From NCBI RefSeq assembly GCF_949769285.1, contig NZ_OX458331.1, positions 310,001 through 374,000 of the forward strand: 64,000 nt of DNA, read 5' to 3'. This stretch comes from Anaerococcus sp. Marseille-Q7828 (GTDB taxonomy: Bacteria > Bacillota > Clostridia > Tissierellales > Peptoniphilaceae). The position numbers and the translations under genes are program-made. The notes under the pieces are model-generated. The model did not search any database, was not told the origin of the DNA, and saw nothing but the letters and a program-made list of their open reading frames with translations. Below, one piece after another: positions 35,493 to 44,569 of this stretch. Within the stretch, counting starts at the first letter, position 1. Each line of letters begins with the position of its first letter.

Positions 35493-37937
35493 CTATTCTA
35501 TTGTTTGGGTCGCCATGTTTTCTTCTAGATCTTCTGCTGGCTTTTTTTCAATATTTTCAAAGTGAAGTTCTTCATCTTTTACACTAAGCTTTATTACAGC
35601 ATCCCTATCTAGCTTGCCATCTAGGATATCTTCTGCAAGTCTATCTTCTATCATCTTTGTGATGTGGCGTTCTAGTGGTCTTGCTCCGTATTCGTCGTTG
35701 AAGCCTTCTTTGGCAAGAAGTTTTACTACCTCATCGTCATATTCTATGTCTATGTCGATGTTGTTTAGTCTCTCGCGAGTCTTATCTAGCATTAGACTTG
35801 TGATTTCTCCTATGTTTTCCTCGCTAAGTGGGTTAAACATTATCACCTCATCTAGCCTATTTAGAAACTCTGGAGCAAAGGCTTCTTTTACTTCGCCTTC
35901 TATGATTTCTTTGGTCCTGTCCTTATTTTTTTCTTCAACATTGCCAGTTTCAAAACCTATAGTTTGCTTTTGGTTAAGGCTTGATACGCCGACATTACTT
36001 GTCATAATAATGATAGTGTTTTTGAAGTCTACTGTGCGGCCTTGACCATCTGTAAGCCTACCATCATCTAGGATTTGTAGGAGTAGGTTGAAAATATCCG
36101 GATGAGCTTTTTCAATTTCATCAAAGAGTATTACAGAATAAGGGTGGTTTCTAACTTGCTCTGTTAGTTGTCCACCTTCTTCATAACCTACATATCCTGG
36201 AGGAGAACCCACTAGGCGGGATACGGCAAATTTTTCCATATATTCACTCATATCCATGCGGATTAGATGGTCTTCTGACCCAAAGATATTGGCTGCCAAA
36301 GTCTTTGCTAAGTAGGTTTTCCCAACACCTGTTGGCCCTACAAATATAAATGAACCTATTGGCTTTGATGGGTCCTTTAGCCCAACTCTAGCTCTTTTTA
36401 TAGCATGGGCTACTGATTTTATGGCTTCATCTTGGCCTATGACAGTTCCTTTCATAGCTGTATCCAGATTTGCATATTTTTCTTTTTCATCTTCTGTAAG
36501 CTTTGTTACTGGAACCTTGGACCAGGATGCAACTATGCTTGCTATATCATCGTAGCCTATAAATTTGTTTGGCTTTTCCTTATTTTTCTTTTCTCTTTCT
36601 GCCTCTAGGTCAAATTTGGCTTGGTTTATGATATCTCTTAGTTCTGCGGCTTTTTCAAAGTCTTGGTCTCTGACTGCTTGTTCCTTTTGACCTATGAGTT
36701 CATCAATCCTATCTTCTGGCTTTTTGTCGGTTTCTTCTTCTTGGTAGGTTGTTATCCTAACCTTACTCATAGCCTCATCTATGACATCTATGGCCTTATC
36801 TGGCAGGTACCTATCGTTGATATACCTATCTGTTAGCTCAACTGCCGCATCTATGGCTTCATCGGTGATTTCCACACCGTGGTGGTCTTCATACTTATCC
36901 TTGATACCACGAATAATCTTTCTGCTATCTTCCAAGGATGGCTCGTCAACTTGGATTGGTTGCATACGGCGGGTTAGGGCTGAGTCTTTTTCTACGTATT
37001 TTCTGTATTCTTCTATAGTAGTTGCTCCAATTATTTGGATATCGCCCTTGGCAAGGATTGGTTTTAGAATATTTGCTGCATCCATTGATCCTTCTGCCGC
37101 ACCTGCTCCAAGTACCATGTGGAATTCATCTATGAATAATATAACATCATCGTGATGTTCTAGCTCGTCAAAGAGTTTTTTGAGCCTATCTTCAAAGTCC
37201 CCACGGTATTTGGTTCCCGCTATCATTGATGCCATATCTAGGGATAAAACTTTCTTATTTGCCATGATTCTTGGCACTAGACCTGTTACTATCCTTTGGG
37301 CCAAACCTTCTGATATAGCTGTTTTACCCACTCCAGGCTCACCTATCAAGATAGGGTTGTTTTTTGTCCTACGCATTAGGATTTGGATAAGTCTTTCGAT
37401 TTCCTTATCTCTTCCTATTACTGGATCGATTTTGCTTTTTTCTGCTTCCTTGTTGAGGTTTACAGCATATTTGGTCACATTTTCTGACAAGTCTTCGCTT
37501 TGTCCATCGTCCTTATTTTCTTCTTTTAATAAGGCCTTCAAATTGTTTTTTACTTGTTCTTTTTCTACTCCTGATAGCAAAAACATTATATTTGTAAGGC
37601 TATCGTCATCTGCAAGTATTGCAAATAGGACATTTTCTTCGCCAGCAGATACTGAACCATACCTTGTGGCATTGAGCCTTGCTAGTTCAAAGATTTGTCT
37701 GACTTTTTTGCTGTATTCTGTTGCAGGTCTGATTGCTTGACCCTTGCCAATGTTATTTATCACAACTTGGCGAAGCAGGTCGTAGTTTGCTCCTGCTTTT
37801 TCTAGGGCCTTTGTAGCAACAGAGCCTGTCTTCATAAGGGCAAGGAGCAAGTGTTCGCTACCTATATAATCGTGGTTTAAGGAGTAGCTTTCGCGCCTTG
37901 CTTGTTGGGTTAATTTGTTTAATCTGTTAGCTTCCAT
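35493..37937 (-). CDS. clpC: ATP-dependent Clp protease ATPase ClpC
   Basis: An 814-residue AAA+ unfoldase: Clp_N repeats (1-145), first AAA module with GEPGVGKT, a UVR-containing middle domain (about 415-460), second AAA module with GPTGVGKT, and the ClpB-type C-terminal domain. It unfolds proteins for ClpP. It is the last gene of the ctsR operon and begins inside the last codons of mcsB (19-bp overlap), with GAAGGAGAG before the ATG. The C-terminal tail is Glu-rich. Confidence 0.95.
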   Translation of the reverse strand: MEANRLNKLTQQARRESYSLNHDYIGSEHLLLALMKTGSVATKALEKAGANYDLLRQVVINNIGKGQAIRPATEYSKKVRQIFELARLNATRYGSVSAGEENVLFAILADDDSLTNIMFLLSGVEKEQVKNNLKALLKEENKDDGQSEDLSENVTKYAVNLNKEAEKSKIDPVIGRDKEIERLIQILMRRTKNNPILIGEPGVGKTAISEGLAQRIVTGLVPRIMANKKVLSLDMASMIAGTKYRGDFEDRLKKLFDELEHHDDVILFIDEFHMVLGAGAAEGSMDAANILKPILAKGDIQIIGATTIEEYRKYVEKDSALTRRMQPIQVDEPSLEDSRKIIRGIKDKYEDHHGVEITDEAIDAAVELTDRYINDRYLPDKAIDVIDEAMSKVRITTYQEEETDKKPEDRIDELIGQKEQAVRDQDFEKAAELRDIINQAKFDLEAEREKKNKEKPNKFIGYDDIASIVASWSKVPVTKLTEDEKEKYANLDTAMKGTVIGQDEAIKSVAHAIKRARVGLKDPSKPIGSFIFVGPTGVGKTYLAKTLAANIFGSEDHLIRMDMSEYMEKFAVSRLVGSPPGYVGYEEGGQLTEQVRNHPYSVILFDEIEKAHPDIFNLLLQILDDGRLTDGQGRTVDFKNTIIIMTSNVGVSSLNQKQTIGFETGNVEEKNKDRTKEIIEGEVKEAFAPEFLNRLDEVIMFNPLSEENIGEITSLMLDKTRERLNNIDIDIEYDDEVVKLLAKEGFNDEYGARPLERHITKMIEDRLAEDILDGKLDRDAVIKLSVKDEELHFENIEKKPAEDLEENMATQTIE

Positions 37938-38905
37938 TGCCTCTCCTTCATATATGAGTTTAGAAACTCTATCCTTTGTGGGTCTTTCTTCCCCTTATAT
38001 CTATCCTTAGTTAGGTTAAATATCAGATAATCTATCTCATTGTTGGTCAAATCTGTATTAAAACCTAAGTTGTTATATTTCTTTAGCCTATAAAGCTCTC
38101 TTGCAATAGTATTAAGCGATATGAGCTTGCCACTATTTAAGTTATTTAAAGAAATATTTATCTCTTCTATAATATCGTCATCAGAAATCTTATTTAATAT
38201 TTGATAATCTCTTCTAAATCTTCTTTCATTTCTGACTAGACTATCAATATTTTCTCCCATTGTTTCAATGTATTGGTCCATATCTGGCCTGTAGTTGCCA
38301 AAGTTTTTGACCAAATATATATCATTGACATAAGAATCGTAATATTTTGGTATATATCTTGTGGCATACATGGCTTGGGTCATCATGGCTTGCTTGAATC
38401 CAAAATATGATTCTTCTGGATCAACTAGGCCAAATAGGAACATCTTAAGCCTTGCCTCGACCCCTGACCCAGCATTTCTAGCATCGCTTGTCAGGTAGCC
38501 ATATTCTGGAGAAAAGGCAAATTCTATCTTTTCGTCCAATTCTTTTTCTACTGCCAAGGCTATCTTGTAAGCTTTTTTGATATTCATCTCAAAGTTTCTC
38601 ACATTGATCCCTATATGGTCCCTGTCATTTATTGTTAATATATAATCATCTTTGAAAACTAGGGCAATTTGGGCAAGTTTACTATCGCAATCTTCTGACA
38701 ATACCATATCATTTATAAGCTTATTTTTAGTATCATCGTCTATTTCTGCTAATAAAATCACTTCGCCAGGGTAGATTTCCTTTATCATATCCACTATCCT
38801 AAGGCTGTCGTCATAGGTAATAGTTGTTGGAAAATCAAAGCCCTTTATATTTCTTCTGATAGATATATTTGAGTTTAAAATGATATCTTTTGCGTATTCT
38901 ATCAA
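37919..38905 (-). CDS. mcsB: McsB-family protein lacking the kinase active-site cysteine
   Basis: A 328-residue guanidino-kinase-fold protein in the normal mcsB position. Matches to McsB include NDRDHI (94-99; usually NEEDH) and GYLTS-DARNAGSGVEARLKMFL (136-157), where the standard motif is TSCPTNVGTGLRAS. Asp141 replaces the catalytic Cys. The phosphoarginine-binding RG-x-YGEGSEA segment has no match, and the N-terminal SSRIRLARN reads NSNISIRRN. It is therefore probably inactive as an arginine kinase and may be a scaffold or adaptor. It starts with TTG, overlapping the mcsA stop by four bases, with GAAGGTG upstream. Confidence 0.8.
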   Translation of the reverse strand: MIEYAKDIILNSNISIRRNIKGFDFPTTITYDDSLRIVDMIKEIYPGEVILLAEIDDDTKNKLINDMVLSEDCDSKLAQIALVFKDDYILTINDRDHIGINVRNFEMNIKKAYKIALAVEKELDEKIEFAFSPEYGYLTSDARNAGSGVEARLKMFLFGLVDPEESYFGFKQAMMTQAMYATRYIPKYYDSYVNDIYLVKNFGNYRPDMDQYIETMGENIDSLVRNERRFRRDYQILNKISDDDIIEEINISLNNLNSGKLISLNTIARELYRLKKYNNLGFNTDLTNNEIDYLIFNLTKDRYKGKKDPQRIEFLNSYMKERQWKLTD

Positions 38906-39483
38906 CTTTTCACCTTCATATTCAAGTCATCTATGCGTTCTTTTAAATCCGCTGCTTGTTCGTAATCTTCGGTCTCTACTGATTGTTTAAGTTTTTCTTG
39001 CAAAGTTTTGATTTCAAGAGCTACTTCCTTAAACTCCCTTTCTGCCTTTGGCATCTTGCCAGTGTAGGTATCAAAGTTGTTATAAGTTTTCAAAATCTTG
39101 TTGGTAAGTTTATCAGAAAGCTTGTAGCACTCGCTGCAGCCAAAGATTCCAGCCTTTATATTTGATTCTAAGTTACCACATTTTGGGCAAGTGTTTTGGT
39201 TTAAGCCTTCCATAAAATTAAAGGCATGGTTGTTCAAATTGTATTTATATTCATAATAATTATCTATAATATCATCCAGGCCAGGCACAAATTGTTGGAG
39301 TAAGGACTCTAAATTTGCACTGTTAAGGTTGATTTTGTGAAATTTACCATCAGAAACATCTTCTCCTGTAAATTCTGTATAGTGTTTTATACAGTCCTCA
39401 CAAAGGTAGAAATTGTGTTCATAGCCATTTACTATAGCCTTAACACTGAGGCTGGCGTCTTTTCCGCATCTTTCACATTTCAT
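38902..39483 (-). CDS. mcsA: McsA, zinc- and UVR-motif partner of McsB/CtsR
   Basis: A 193-residue protein with four CxxC pairs (CERC, CEDC, CPKC, CSEC) that should bind two zinc ions, and a C-terminal UVR helix pair (about 150-190, EDYEQAADLKERI). In other Firmicutes McsA activates McsB and binds CtsR. AAGGAG precedes the ATG; two bases separate it from ctsR. Confidence 0.92.
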   Translation of the reverse strand: MKCERCGKDASLSVKAIVNGYEHNFYLCEDCIKHYTEFTGEDVSDGKFHKINLNSANLESLLQQFVPGLDDIIDNYYEYKYNLNNHAFNFMEGLNQNTCPKCGNLESNIKAGIFGCSECYKLSDKLTNKILKTYNNFDTYTGKMPKAEREFKEVALEIKTLQEKLKQSVETEDYEQAADLKERIDDLNMKVKS

Positions 39484-39485
39484 AA

Positions 39486-39947
39486 TTAACTCCTTGCTAG
39501 TACACTCAAAAGGATGTTTTTTATTATATCCGACCTAAGGTAATTTCTACTTTTTGCATCTATCATAGAAAGTGCCTTGTCACTTGTGGCATATTTTGCC
39601 ATCAAAAATTCATCCCTGGTAAAGTACTTTTTCTTATATAAGTCCATGAACAAAATATCCGCGCTTGCTTCTGTCATTTGTTCATTTAAATTTTTTATCA
39701 AATAAGATATATAATCATCTTCTTCAACTATGGTAATGATCTTTATAAATCCATTGCCACCACGTTTGCTTTCTATTAGATACCCGTTATGAGGGGTAAA
39801 TCTAGTAGATAAAACGTAATTTATTTGACTAGGTGCACAATCAAATTGCATGGCCAAATCATTTCTCCCAATCTCAAGCATACCGTCAGTTGATTCTTCC
39901 AGTAATGCCTTCAAAAATTTTTCTATATCAGATGTAAGACCTGCCAT
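39486..39947 (-). CDS. ctsR: Heat-shock repressor CtsR
   Basis: A 153-residue CtsR: winged helix-turn-helix with the wing SKRGGNGFIKI (the heat-sensing glycine-rich loop, usually RGGGG) and a helical dimerisation domain. It represses its own operon, including clpC. Matching direct repeats lie upstream. Confidence 0.93.
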   Translation of the reverse strand: MAGLTSDIEKFLKALLEESTDGMLEIGRNDLAMQFDCAPSQINYVLSTRFTPHNGYLIESKRGGNGFIKIITIVEEDDYISYLIKNLNEQMTEASADILFMDLYKKKYFTRDEFLMAKYATSDKALSMIDAKSRNYLRSDIIKNILLSVLARS

Positions 39948-40004
39948 ATATTCACCATCTTTCTTAAGTGTCTTATTCTACGTATTTAAAGGTCAATAAA
40001 AAAG

Positions 40005-40029
40005 TCTGACCTTTTGACTATCTCTGACC
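40005..40029 (-). promoter_or_regulatory. CtsR operator
   Basis: On the minus strand GGTCAGA, three bases, AGTCAAA, one base, GGTCAGA. CtsR binds tandem GGTCAAA heptads three bases apart, which the first pair satisfies; the third heptad is an extra copy. Confidence 0.75.
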
Positions 40030-40109
40030 TTTCCTCTTTAAAAAATAGAATCAATAGATTCTTATTCTTATTTTACAATTCTCCATTAAATTTTCAAGCT
40101 AAAATTTTG

Positions 40110-40152
40110 CAAAAAAATAAAGGCTCCAGGGTTTCTCCTGGAGTCTTTAGCT
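40110..40152 (-). terminator. Terminator after the C69 dipeptidase gene
   Basis: ACTCCAGG and CCTGGAGC-type arms form a stable GC-rich stem with a six-base loop, followed on the minus strand by a run of T. Confidence 0.85.
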
Positions 40153-40156
40153 TATA

Positions 40157-41935
40157 TTATTTGTCTTCTTTTTTATTTGTGTAAGCTAATGTGCTTGCTG
40201 AACTAGCTAATAGTAGAGCAAGGCTAGAAATTCCCATAATACCTGTTTTTGGGTTCTTTGTACTAGCTTCTTTGTTTGTTACTGCAGCCTTTGTTTGTTT
40301 TTGTTGGCCTTGTTTAGTTGTTTTTGCTTTTTCAGTAACTTCTTTTTCGATTTCTTTGATAGCTTCTTGTTGGTCTTTGTCAAATTTGTAGTTTGGAAGC
40401 ATAGCTAAAAGCTCTTCGCTTACTGCAAATGGCTTGCTGTGATCTCCATTTTCAATATAAGCTTTTACTTCGTCTCTAAATTTAGACATAATGTTATATA
40501 CTTGATCTGCAAGGTCTATTGATATGTCTGTTGCTTTTTGGCCAGCTAGCTCTGGGTTTTCGCTTAGAAGTTTTAACATTTGTGCATCAACATCTTTTTG
40601 TTGGTCGATTATAGATTGTTGTACTTTTTCTATATAAGCTTGCATACCTGAATCTAGGTCTAGGTCATAATTTGACATACCAAGAGTGTTTAGTTCGTTG
40701 AATAAGCCGTTAAAGTTGTCATCGCCAACTTTTGTTACTTCTGGTTTATATTTTTCGTGAACATCGTTGATCATTGCAGCATAGTATGGAACGTAGATTG
40801 TGTATGATGCATCTGCGATTCCTAACCATTGTAGTGTTGCAAGTTCTTTTGGCATATTTTTACGTTGTTCTAGAACGTGAACTTCCATTTGGTTTTTGTT
40901 GCCGATTGGATAAATATTTTTATCTTTTGTAGAGTCGTATTGTGTTCCGATTCCTCTTTGTTTTAGGATGTTTAAAACTTCAAGAGTTGTAAGCTTTCTG
41001 TTGGCATCTCTAAACATATCTACGTTGCCAGATTCATTTGTGATATCTTCAACTTTTAGATCTTTTGTAAGTTCTGGATCTATATAGTTTAGTCCTTGCC
41101 AATATCTTGTTGCGCTTCCTTTTGCAACTTCTGCTGCATAAGTTCTTGTGATGTCGATATTGCCATTTTCATCTTTTACCAAGAAACCGTTTTTCTCAGC
41201 TAAGTTCATAAGGTCTTTTGAGTAGATAACATTTTCTGTATCGTTAAGGTCAACACCTCTCATTACGAACATATTTGGTTGTACAACTACTTTATCTTTT
41301 GGCATTTTGATAGCTATATATTGGTGGCCAGATAAGATATCCATGTGCCAAACTTCATTTCCATCACCGATCATTAGGGAGTTGTTTTCGCCAGCTCCGT
41401 GTTCATCTATGATTTTTGCTATATTTTCTATACCTTCTCTAGCAGTTTTAGATTGACCTAAGGTTACACTTTGTAGAGAAACTTCTGTAAATCCACCTTC
41501 TACTAGTGGGTCAGCTTCTTTTGCTTTTTCGTTATAATATGTGGAAACTGTTGCTGTCATTCCAACACCGTGTTCGTTGACACCAACTTCTCCATAAGCT
41601 TGACCAACTACATTGCCGTCTTGGTCAACTGGTTCTGGAGTCGCTTCATTTGAGTCTCTTATATAGGTATATTTGTAAGTTTCTTCTGGCATTTCCATTT
41701 CAAAACCATCGGCATCCTTGTACATTGTGCCTTTATCGTATTTCTTTTCTTCGGAAATACCAAAGATTTTGGTTTGATTGTCTGATAAGTCTTCACTTCT
41801 ACCATAGTATGTACTACCGTTTTCAGACTCTTCACTTCCTACATATAGACCTGTACAAGCAAATACTGGTGTGGTCATTGAGAATACCAACATTGATGCT
41901 AGACCAATATTCATTATTTTATGAAACTTTTTCAT
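40157..41935 (-). CDS. Secreted C69 dipeptidase with NPKTG sortase signal
   Basis: A 592-residue Ntn-hydrolase of the PepD/C69 family. Signal-peptide cleavage after VFA would free Cys27 (CTGLYVG) as the N-terminal nucleophile. GVNEHGVGMTATVS and NNSLMIGDGNEVWHMDI are typical of the family. The C-terminus has a Lys/Thr/Gln-rich wall-spanning region, NPKTG at 561-565, a hydrophobic helix and a basic tail: a sortase sorting signal in a non-LPxTG form. It would cleave dipeptides at the wall and feed the cell with amino acids. A strong promoter and a perfect cre site lie upstream. A lipobox reading (VFAC) is possible but would block the nucleophile. Confidence 0.9.
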   Translation of the reverse strand: MKKFHKIMNIGLASMLVFSMTTPVFACTGLYVGSEESENGSTYYGRSEDLSDNQTKIFGISEEKKYDKGTMYKDADGFEMEMPEETYKYTYIRDSNEATPEPVDQDGNVVGQAYGEVGVNEHGVGMTATVSTYYNEKAKEADPLVEGGFTEVSLQSVTLGQSKTAREGIENIAKIIDEHGAGENNSLMIGDGNEVWHMDILSGHQYIAIKMPKDKVVVQPNMFVMRGVDLNDTENVIYSKDLMNLAEKNGFLVKDENGNIDITRTYAAEVAKGSATRYWQGLNYIDPELTKDLKVEDITNESGNVDMFRDANRKLTTLEVLNILKQRGIGTQYDSTKDKNIYPIGNKNQMEVHVLEQRKNMPKELATLQWLGIADASYTIYVPYYAAMINDVHEKYKPEVTKVGDDNFNGLFNELNTLGMSNYDLDLDSGMQAYIEKVQQSIIDQQKDVDAQMLKLLSENPELAGQKATDISIDLADQVYNIMSKFRDEVKAYIENGDHSKPFAVSEELLAMLPNYKFDKDQQEAIKEIEKEVTEKAKTTKQGQQKQTKAAVTNKEASTKNPKTGIMGISSLALLLASSASTLAYTNKKEDK

Positions 41936-41956
41936 TTTTCCTCCCTCAAAACTACT

Positions 41957-41973
41957 AATGATTTCGTTTTCAT
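41957..41973. promoter_or_regulatory. Perfect cre (CcpA) site
   Basis: On the minus strand ATGAAAACGAAATCATT matches WTGNAANCGNWNNCAWW at every position. It sits just downstream of the predicted start point, a position used for carbon-catabolite repression. Confidence 0.7.
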
Positions 41974-41985
41974 AGTTCTAATAAA

Positions 41986-42013
41986 AGTATAACAGTTGGA
42001 GAATTTTTGTCAA
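41986..42013 (-). promoter_or_regulatory. Sigma-A promoter of the C69 gene
   Basis: On the minus strand a perfect TTGACA, 16 bp, and TATACT preceded by TGT (extended -10). Confidence 0.75.
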
Positions 42014-42081
42014 CACATTATGAAATATTTATTCCAAAATTTTCGCATAAATGTATAATTAGCATTTTTTATTTATAAACA

Positions 42082-42112
42082 TAAAAAGACTTCCAGGATA
42101 ATCCCGAAAGTG
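42082..42112 (-). terminator. Second minus-strand terminator, relative of the ugpB terminator
   Basis: On the minus strand ACTTTCGGG pairs with CCTGGAAGT through seven Watson-Crick and two G-U pairs, followed by CTTTTTAT. The right arm and T run match the ugpB terminator. As plus-strand RNA the G-U pairs become C-A mismatches. Confidence 0.45.
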
Positions 42113-42113
42113 A

Positions 42114-42257
42114 GCTAGACCACAAAATTAAGGTTAATTCAAAAAAAAAAAAAATGAATTAACATCTTACATAGATTTATATTTATGGCTGATTTGTTTT
42201 TTATATTATAAGACGTATAATGATATCGACTAAAAGAATAAAGTTCGACAATGTGAA
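42114..42257. other. Non-coding stretch with a T12/A12-loop hairpin
   Basis: This is the middle of a 370-bp gene-free stretch between the ugpB-like and C69 genes. It contains GTTAATTCA and TGAATTAAC, a perfect nine-pair inverted repeat (42133-42162) whose loop is twelve A on the plus strand. A minus-strand TATAAT-like box lies around 42206-42213. I see no open reading frame with a ribosome site. Confidence 0.4.
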
Positions 42258-42294
42258 CGCACAAAAAGACTTCCAGGTTAAGCCTGGAAGTCTT
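42258..42294 (-). terminator. Terminator after the ugpB-like gene
   Basis: AAGACTTCCAGG and CCTGGAAGTCTT form a perfect twelve-pair stem around a five-base loop, followed by TTTTT on the minus strand. Confidence 0.9.
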
Positions 42295-42305
42295 AATACT
42301 ATTAC

Positions 42306-43685
42306 CTAGTTTGCATCAGAAAAGTCTGATTGATATTGTGGTGCAAAAGCTTCAAGTTCTGCTTTAATGTCTGCATCAGGGTTTGATAGGATTTGTTCAA
42401 GTGTTGATCCTATGTCGTTATATGCTTGTTGGCTACCTGGTGCAAGTGGTCTAGAGTATAGGTTTTTGGTTGCGTCAGCTAGAATTTTTGCTATAGCTGA
42501 GTCGCTATCTTTGTACTTGCTATCTTCAACAGCGCTTGTTCTTGCTGGCATATATCCAGTATCAAGAGCAAATTGGATTTGGCTTTCTTTTGATACTAAG
42601 AATTTCAAAAATTCAAATGCAGCTTTCTTTTGTTCGTCACTTGCATTTTCAAACATGTAGATATTTGTACCTTGTTGTACGCTTGATTCTGCTGGATAAG
42701 GTGCCGCTGCGTATTCAAATTTGCCTTCTACTCCATCTTTTACATAAACTTCACCAGCGTTTGAACCGATGTAAGCTCCTACTTGTTCATTAGCAAATGG
42801 GCCAGACATGTATTGGTCTGTTCCAGCTATTCTAAAGTATCCTTCCTTGATACCTTTTTGGTAGTAGTCCACAGCTTCTACTGATTTGTCGCCCGCTAGA
42901 TCAAGATCTTGATCCATTTCTAGGCCATTGTTGTGCATATATGTTGCATAGTAGTTAGGAAGTGAGTCGAAACCAACTCCTGGTATGTCTTTTTCTTCCT
43001 TAATCTTTTTAGAAACTTCTTCTAGTTCTTCAAAAGTTGTTGGTACTTCAAGTCCTAGTTCGTCAAATAAAGTTTTGTTGTACCAGAAAACTTCTGTGGA
43101 CTTGTTAAATGGAAGACCCATAATCTTGCCATCTGTCTCGATTTCTTCACGAACACCTGGAAGGATATCTTCGTAATCTTCTATGCCATTTTCACCCTTT
43201 ACCATATCTGTAAGGTCTGCTACAAGGTCTGCGCTTTGGAATTGTAACATCCAGTCAGGATATGCTTGGGTAATGGTTGGCAAGTCTTGTGGTGATTGCA
43301 TGGTTGCTACTAAGATTTGGTTTAGATCTCCGTAGTTACCTTGGTTTTGTAGGTTAACTTTGATATTTGGATTTTCTTCTTCAAATTGTTTTACCAATTT
43401 TTCCAAAGCTTCACCTTGGCCACCACCCATTGCATGCCAGAATACTATTTCTGTAGCCTCGCCTGATGCACTATCATCTGTCGCATCTTCTTCTTTGGCT
43501 TCTTCAGTATCTGCTGCTTGGTCAGCATTTTCTTCTTCTGTGCTTTCTGTACCTTCTGCACTTTCTTCTGTTTGTGTATTGGTCTCTGGAGCTTCTTTAG
43601 CTTCTTGGCCATTGTTTCCACAAGCAGTTAGAACAAATAGTGAGAGCATTAAGCTCATTAGTAATGAAGTAACTTTCTTTTTCAT
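42306..43685 (-). CDS. UgpB-like sugar/glycerol-phosphate-binding lipoprotein
   Basis: A 459-residue family-1 binding protein with an LTAC lipobox (Cys22), a very long Glu/Ala/Thr-rich tether (to about residue 80) and a body with IVFWHAMGGGQGEALEKLVKQF, GKIMGLPFNKSTEVFWYNK and a C-terminal GYMPARTSAVED segment, the UgpB pattern. ATG 43685 (AAGGAG four bases upstream) is preferred to the start eight codons earlier. Last gene of a ugpC-A-E-B-type operon. The true substrate may be glycerol-3-phosphate, its diesters or a sugar. Confidence 0.8.
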   Translation of the reverse strand: MKKKVTSLLMSLMLSLFVLTACGNNGQEAKEAPETNTQTEESAEGTESTEEENADQAADTEEAKEEDATDDSASGEATEIVFWHAMGGGQGEALEKLVKQFEEENPNIKVNLQNQGNYGDLNQILVATMQSPQDLPTITQAYPDWMLQFQSADLVADLTDMVKGENGIEDYEDILPGVREEIETDGKIMGLPFNKSTEVFWYNKTLFDELGLEVPTTFEELEEVSKKIKEEKDIPGVGFDSLPNYYATYMHNNGLEMDQDLDLAGDKSVEAVDYYQKGIKEGYFRIAGTDQYMSGPFANEQVGAYIGSNAGEVYVKDGVEGKFEYAAAPYPAESSVQQGTNIYMFENASDEQKKAAFEFLKFLVSKESQIQFALDTGYMPARTSAVEDSKYKDSDSAIAKILADATKNLYSRPLAPGSQQAYNDIGSTLEQILSNPDADIKAELEAFAPQYQSDFSDAN

Positions 43686-43743
43686 AAAATCTCCTTTTTT
43701 TCTTATCATTACACTTTTTTTATACCCATTAATTAAAATAATG

Positions 43744-44562
43744 CTAGCCTTTTAAACCACCATAGGCAACTCCCTCCAATATTTGCTTTCTAAATATGAA
43801 ATATAGGATCAATATAGGAAGTATTGTTATAGTAGATGCAGCCATTTGCAAGTGAATATAAGATCCTGCCTCGGTTGCAAAGGCTGATAGACCATTACTT
43901 ATCATCCTCATATTCTTTGTATTTGTTACAAGTATTGGCCACAAGAAAGAATTCCAACCTGCTATGAAATTTAGTAGGCCAATGGTAAATAAAGTTGATT
44001 TGGAAAGAGGAATCATAACTCTTCTTATAAATTCAAAATCACTTGCCCCGTCAACTTTTGCTGCATTGTAATAGTCCATTGGTATAGACCTTAAAAACTG
44101 TCTTAGATATATTATATAGAAGACACTTGCCAAGAAAGGCAAGATCAAGGCCCAATAGCTATCCAAGAGGGAAAGCTTGGCAATGGTTCTAAAGTTGGTA
44201 AAAACTATAATTTCAAAGGGAATCATAAGTAGGGATAGGAGAATATTTTCTATCCAATTTTTGTGTTTAAAGTTCAAAAAATTAATCGCAAAGGCTGCAA
44301 GCGTAGTAGTAGTAAGTGTTCCCAAAGTATTTATGAGGGTTACAAAGACTGTATTTAGGAAATATCTGCCAAAAGGAGCTACTTTCATAGCTTCTTTGAA
44401 GTTTTCTAATTGTGGACTTGCTGGCATTAGCTTTGGAGGTATGGCCGTCACTTCCTGGAAAGTCATCAAGGCTGATGAAATCATATAAAAGAAAGGAAAG
44501 AGTGTGACAATAGCCATTATTATAATAAAAATATATGAAATTACTTTTAATAACTTATTCAT
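43744..44562 (-). CDS. ugpE: UgpE-type ABC permease
   Basis: A 272-residue six-TM permease with the EAA-loop equivalent NAAKVDGASDFEFIRRVMIPLSKS and the GGLKG C-terminus seen in UgpE. It pairs with the UgpA-type permease encoded seven bases upstream. Specificity is uncertain as for the binding protein. Confidence 0.82.
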   Translation of the reverse strand: MNKLLKVISYIFIIIMAIVTLFPFFYMISSALMTFQEVTAIPPKLMPASPQLENFKEAMKVAPFGRYFLNTVFVTLINTLGTLTTTTLAAFAINFLNFKHKNWIENILLSLLMIPFEIIVFTNFRTIAKLSLLDSYWALILPFLASVFYIIYLRQFLRSIPMDYYNAAKVDGASDFEFIRRVMIPLSKSTLFTIGLLNFIAGWNSFLWPILVTNTKNMRMISNGLSAFATEAGSYIHLQMAASTITILPILILYFIFRKQILEGVAYGGLKG

Positions 44563-44569
44563 AAGCCAC

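Noticed and set aside
37180-37740. Long open frame opposite clpC (186 codons), and similar ones opposite radA, the flavoprotein and GH38
   Set aside because: They mirror the codon pattern of real genes on the other strand, have no ribosome sites and give low-complexity Ser/Leu-rich products.
42133-42162. A12-loop palindrome as a replication origin or att site
   Set aside because: No repeated boxes, no integrase and no second copy; it is treated only as an RNA hairpin.
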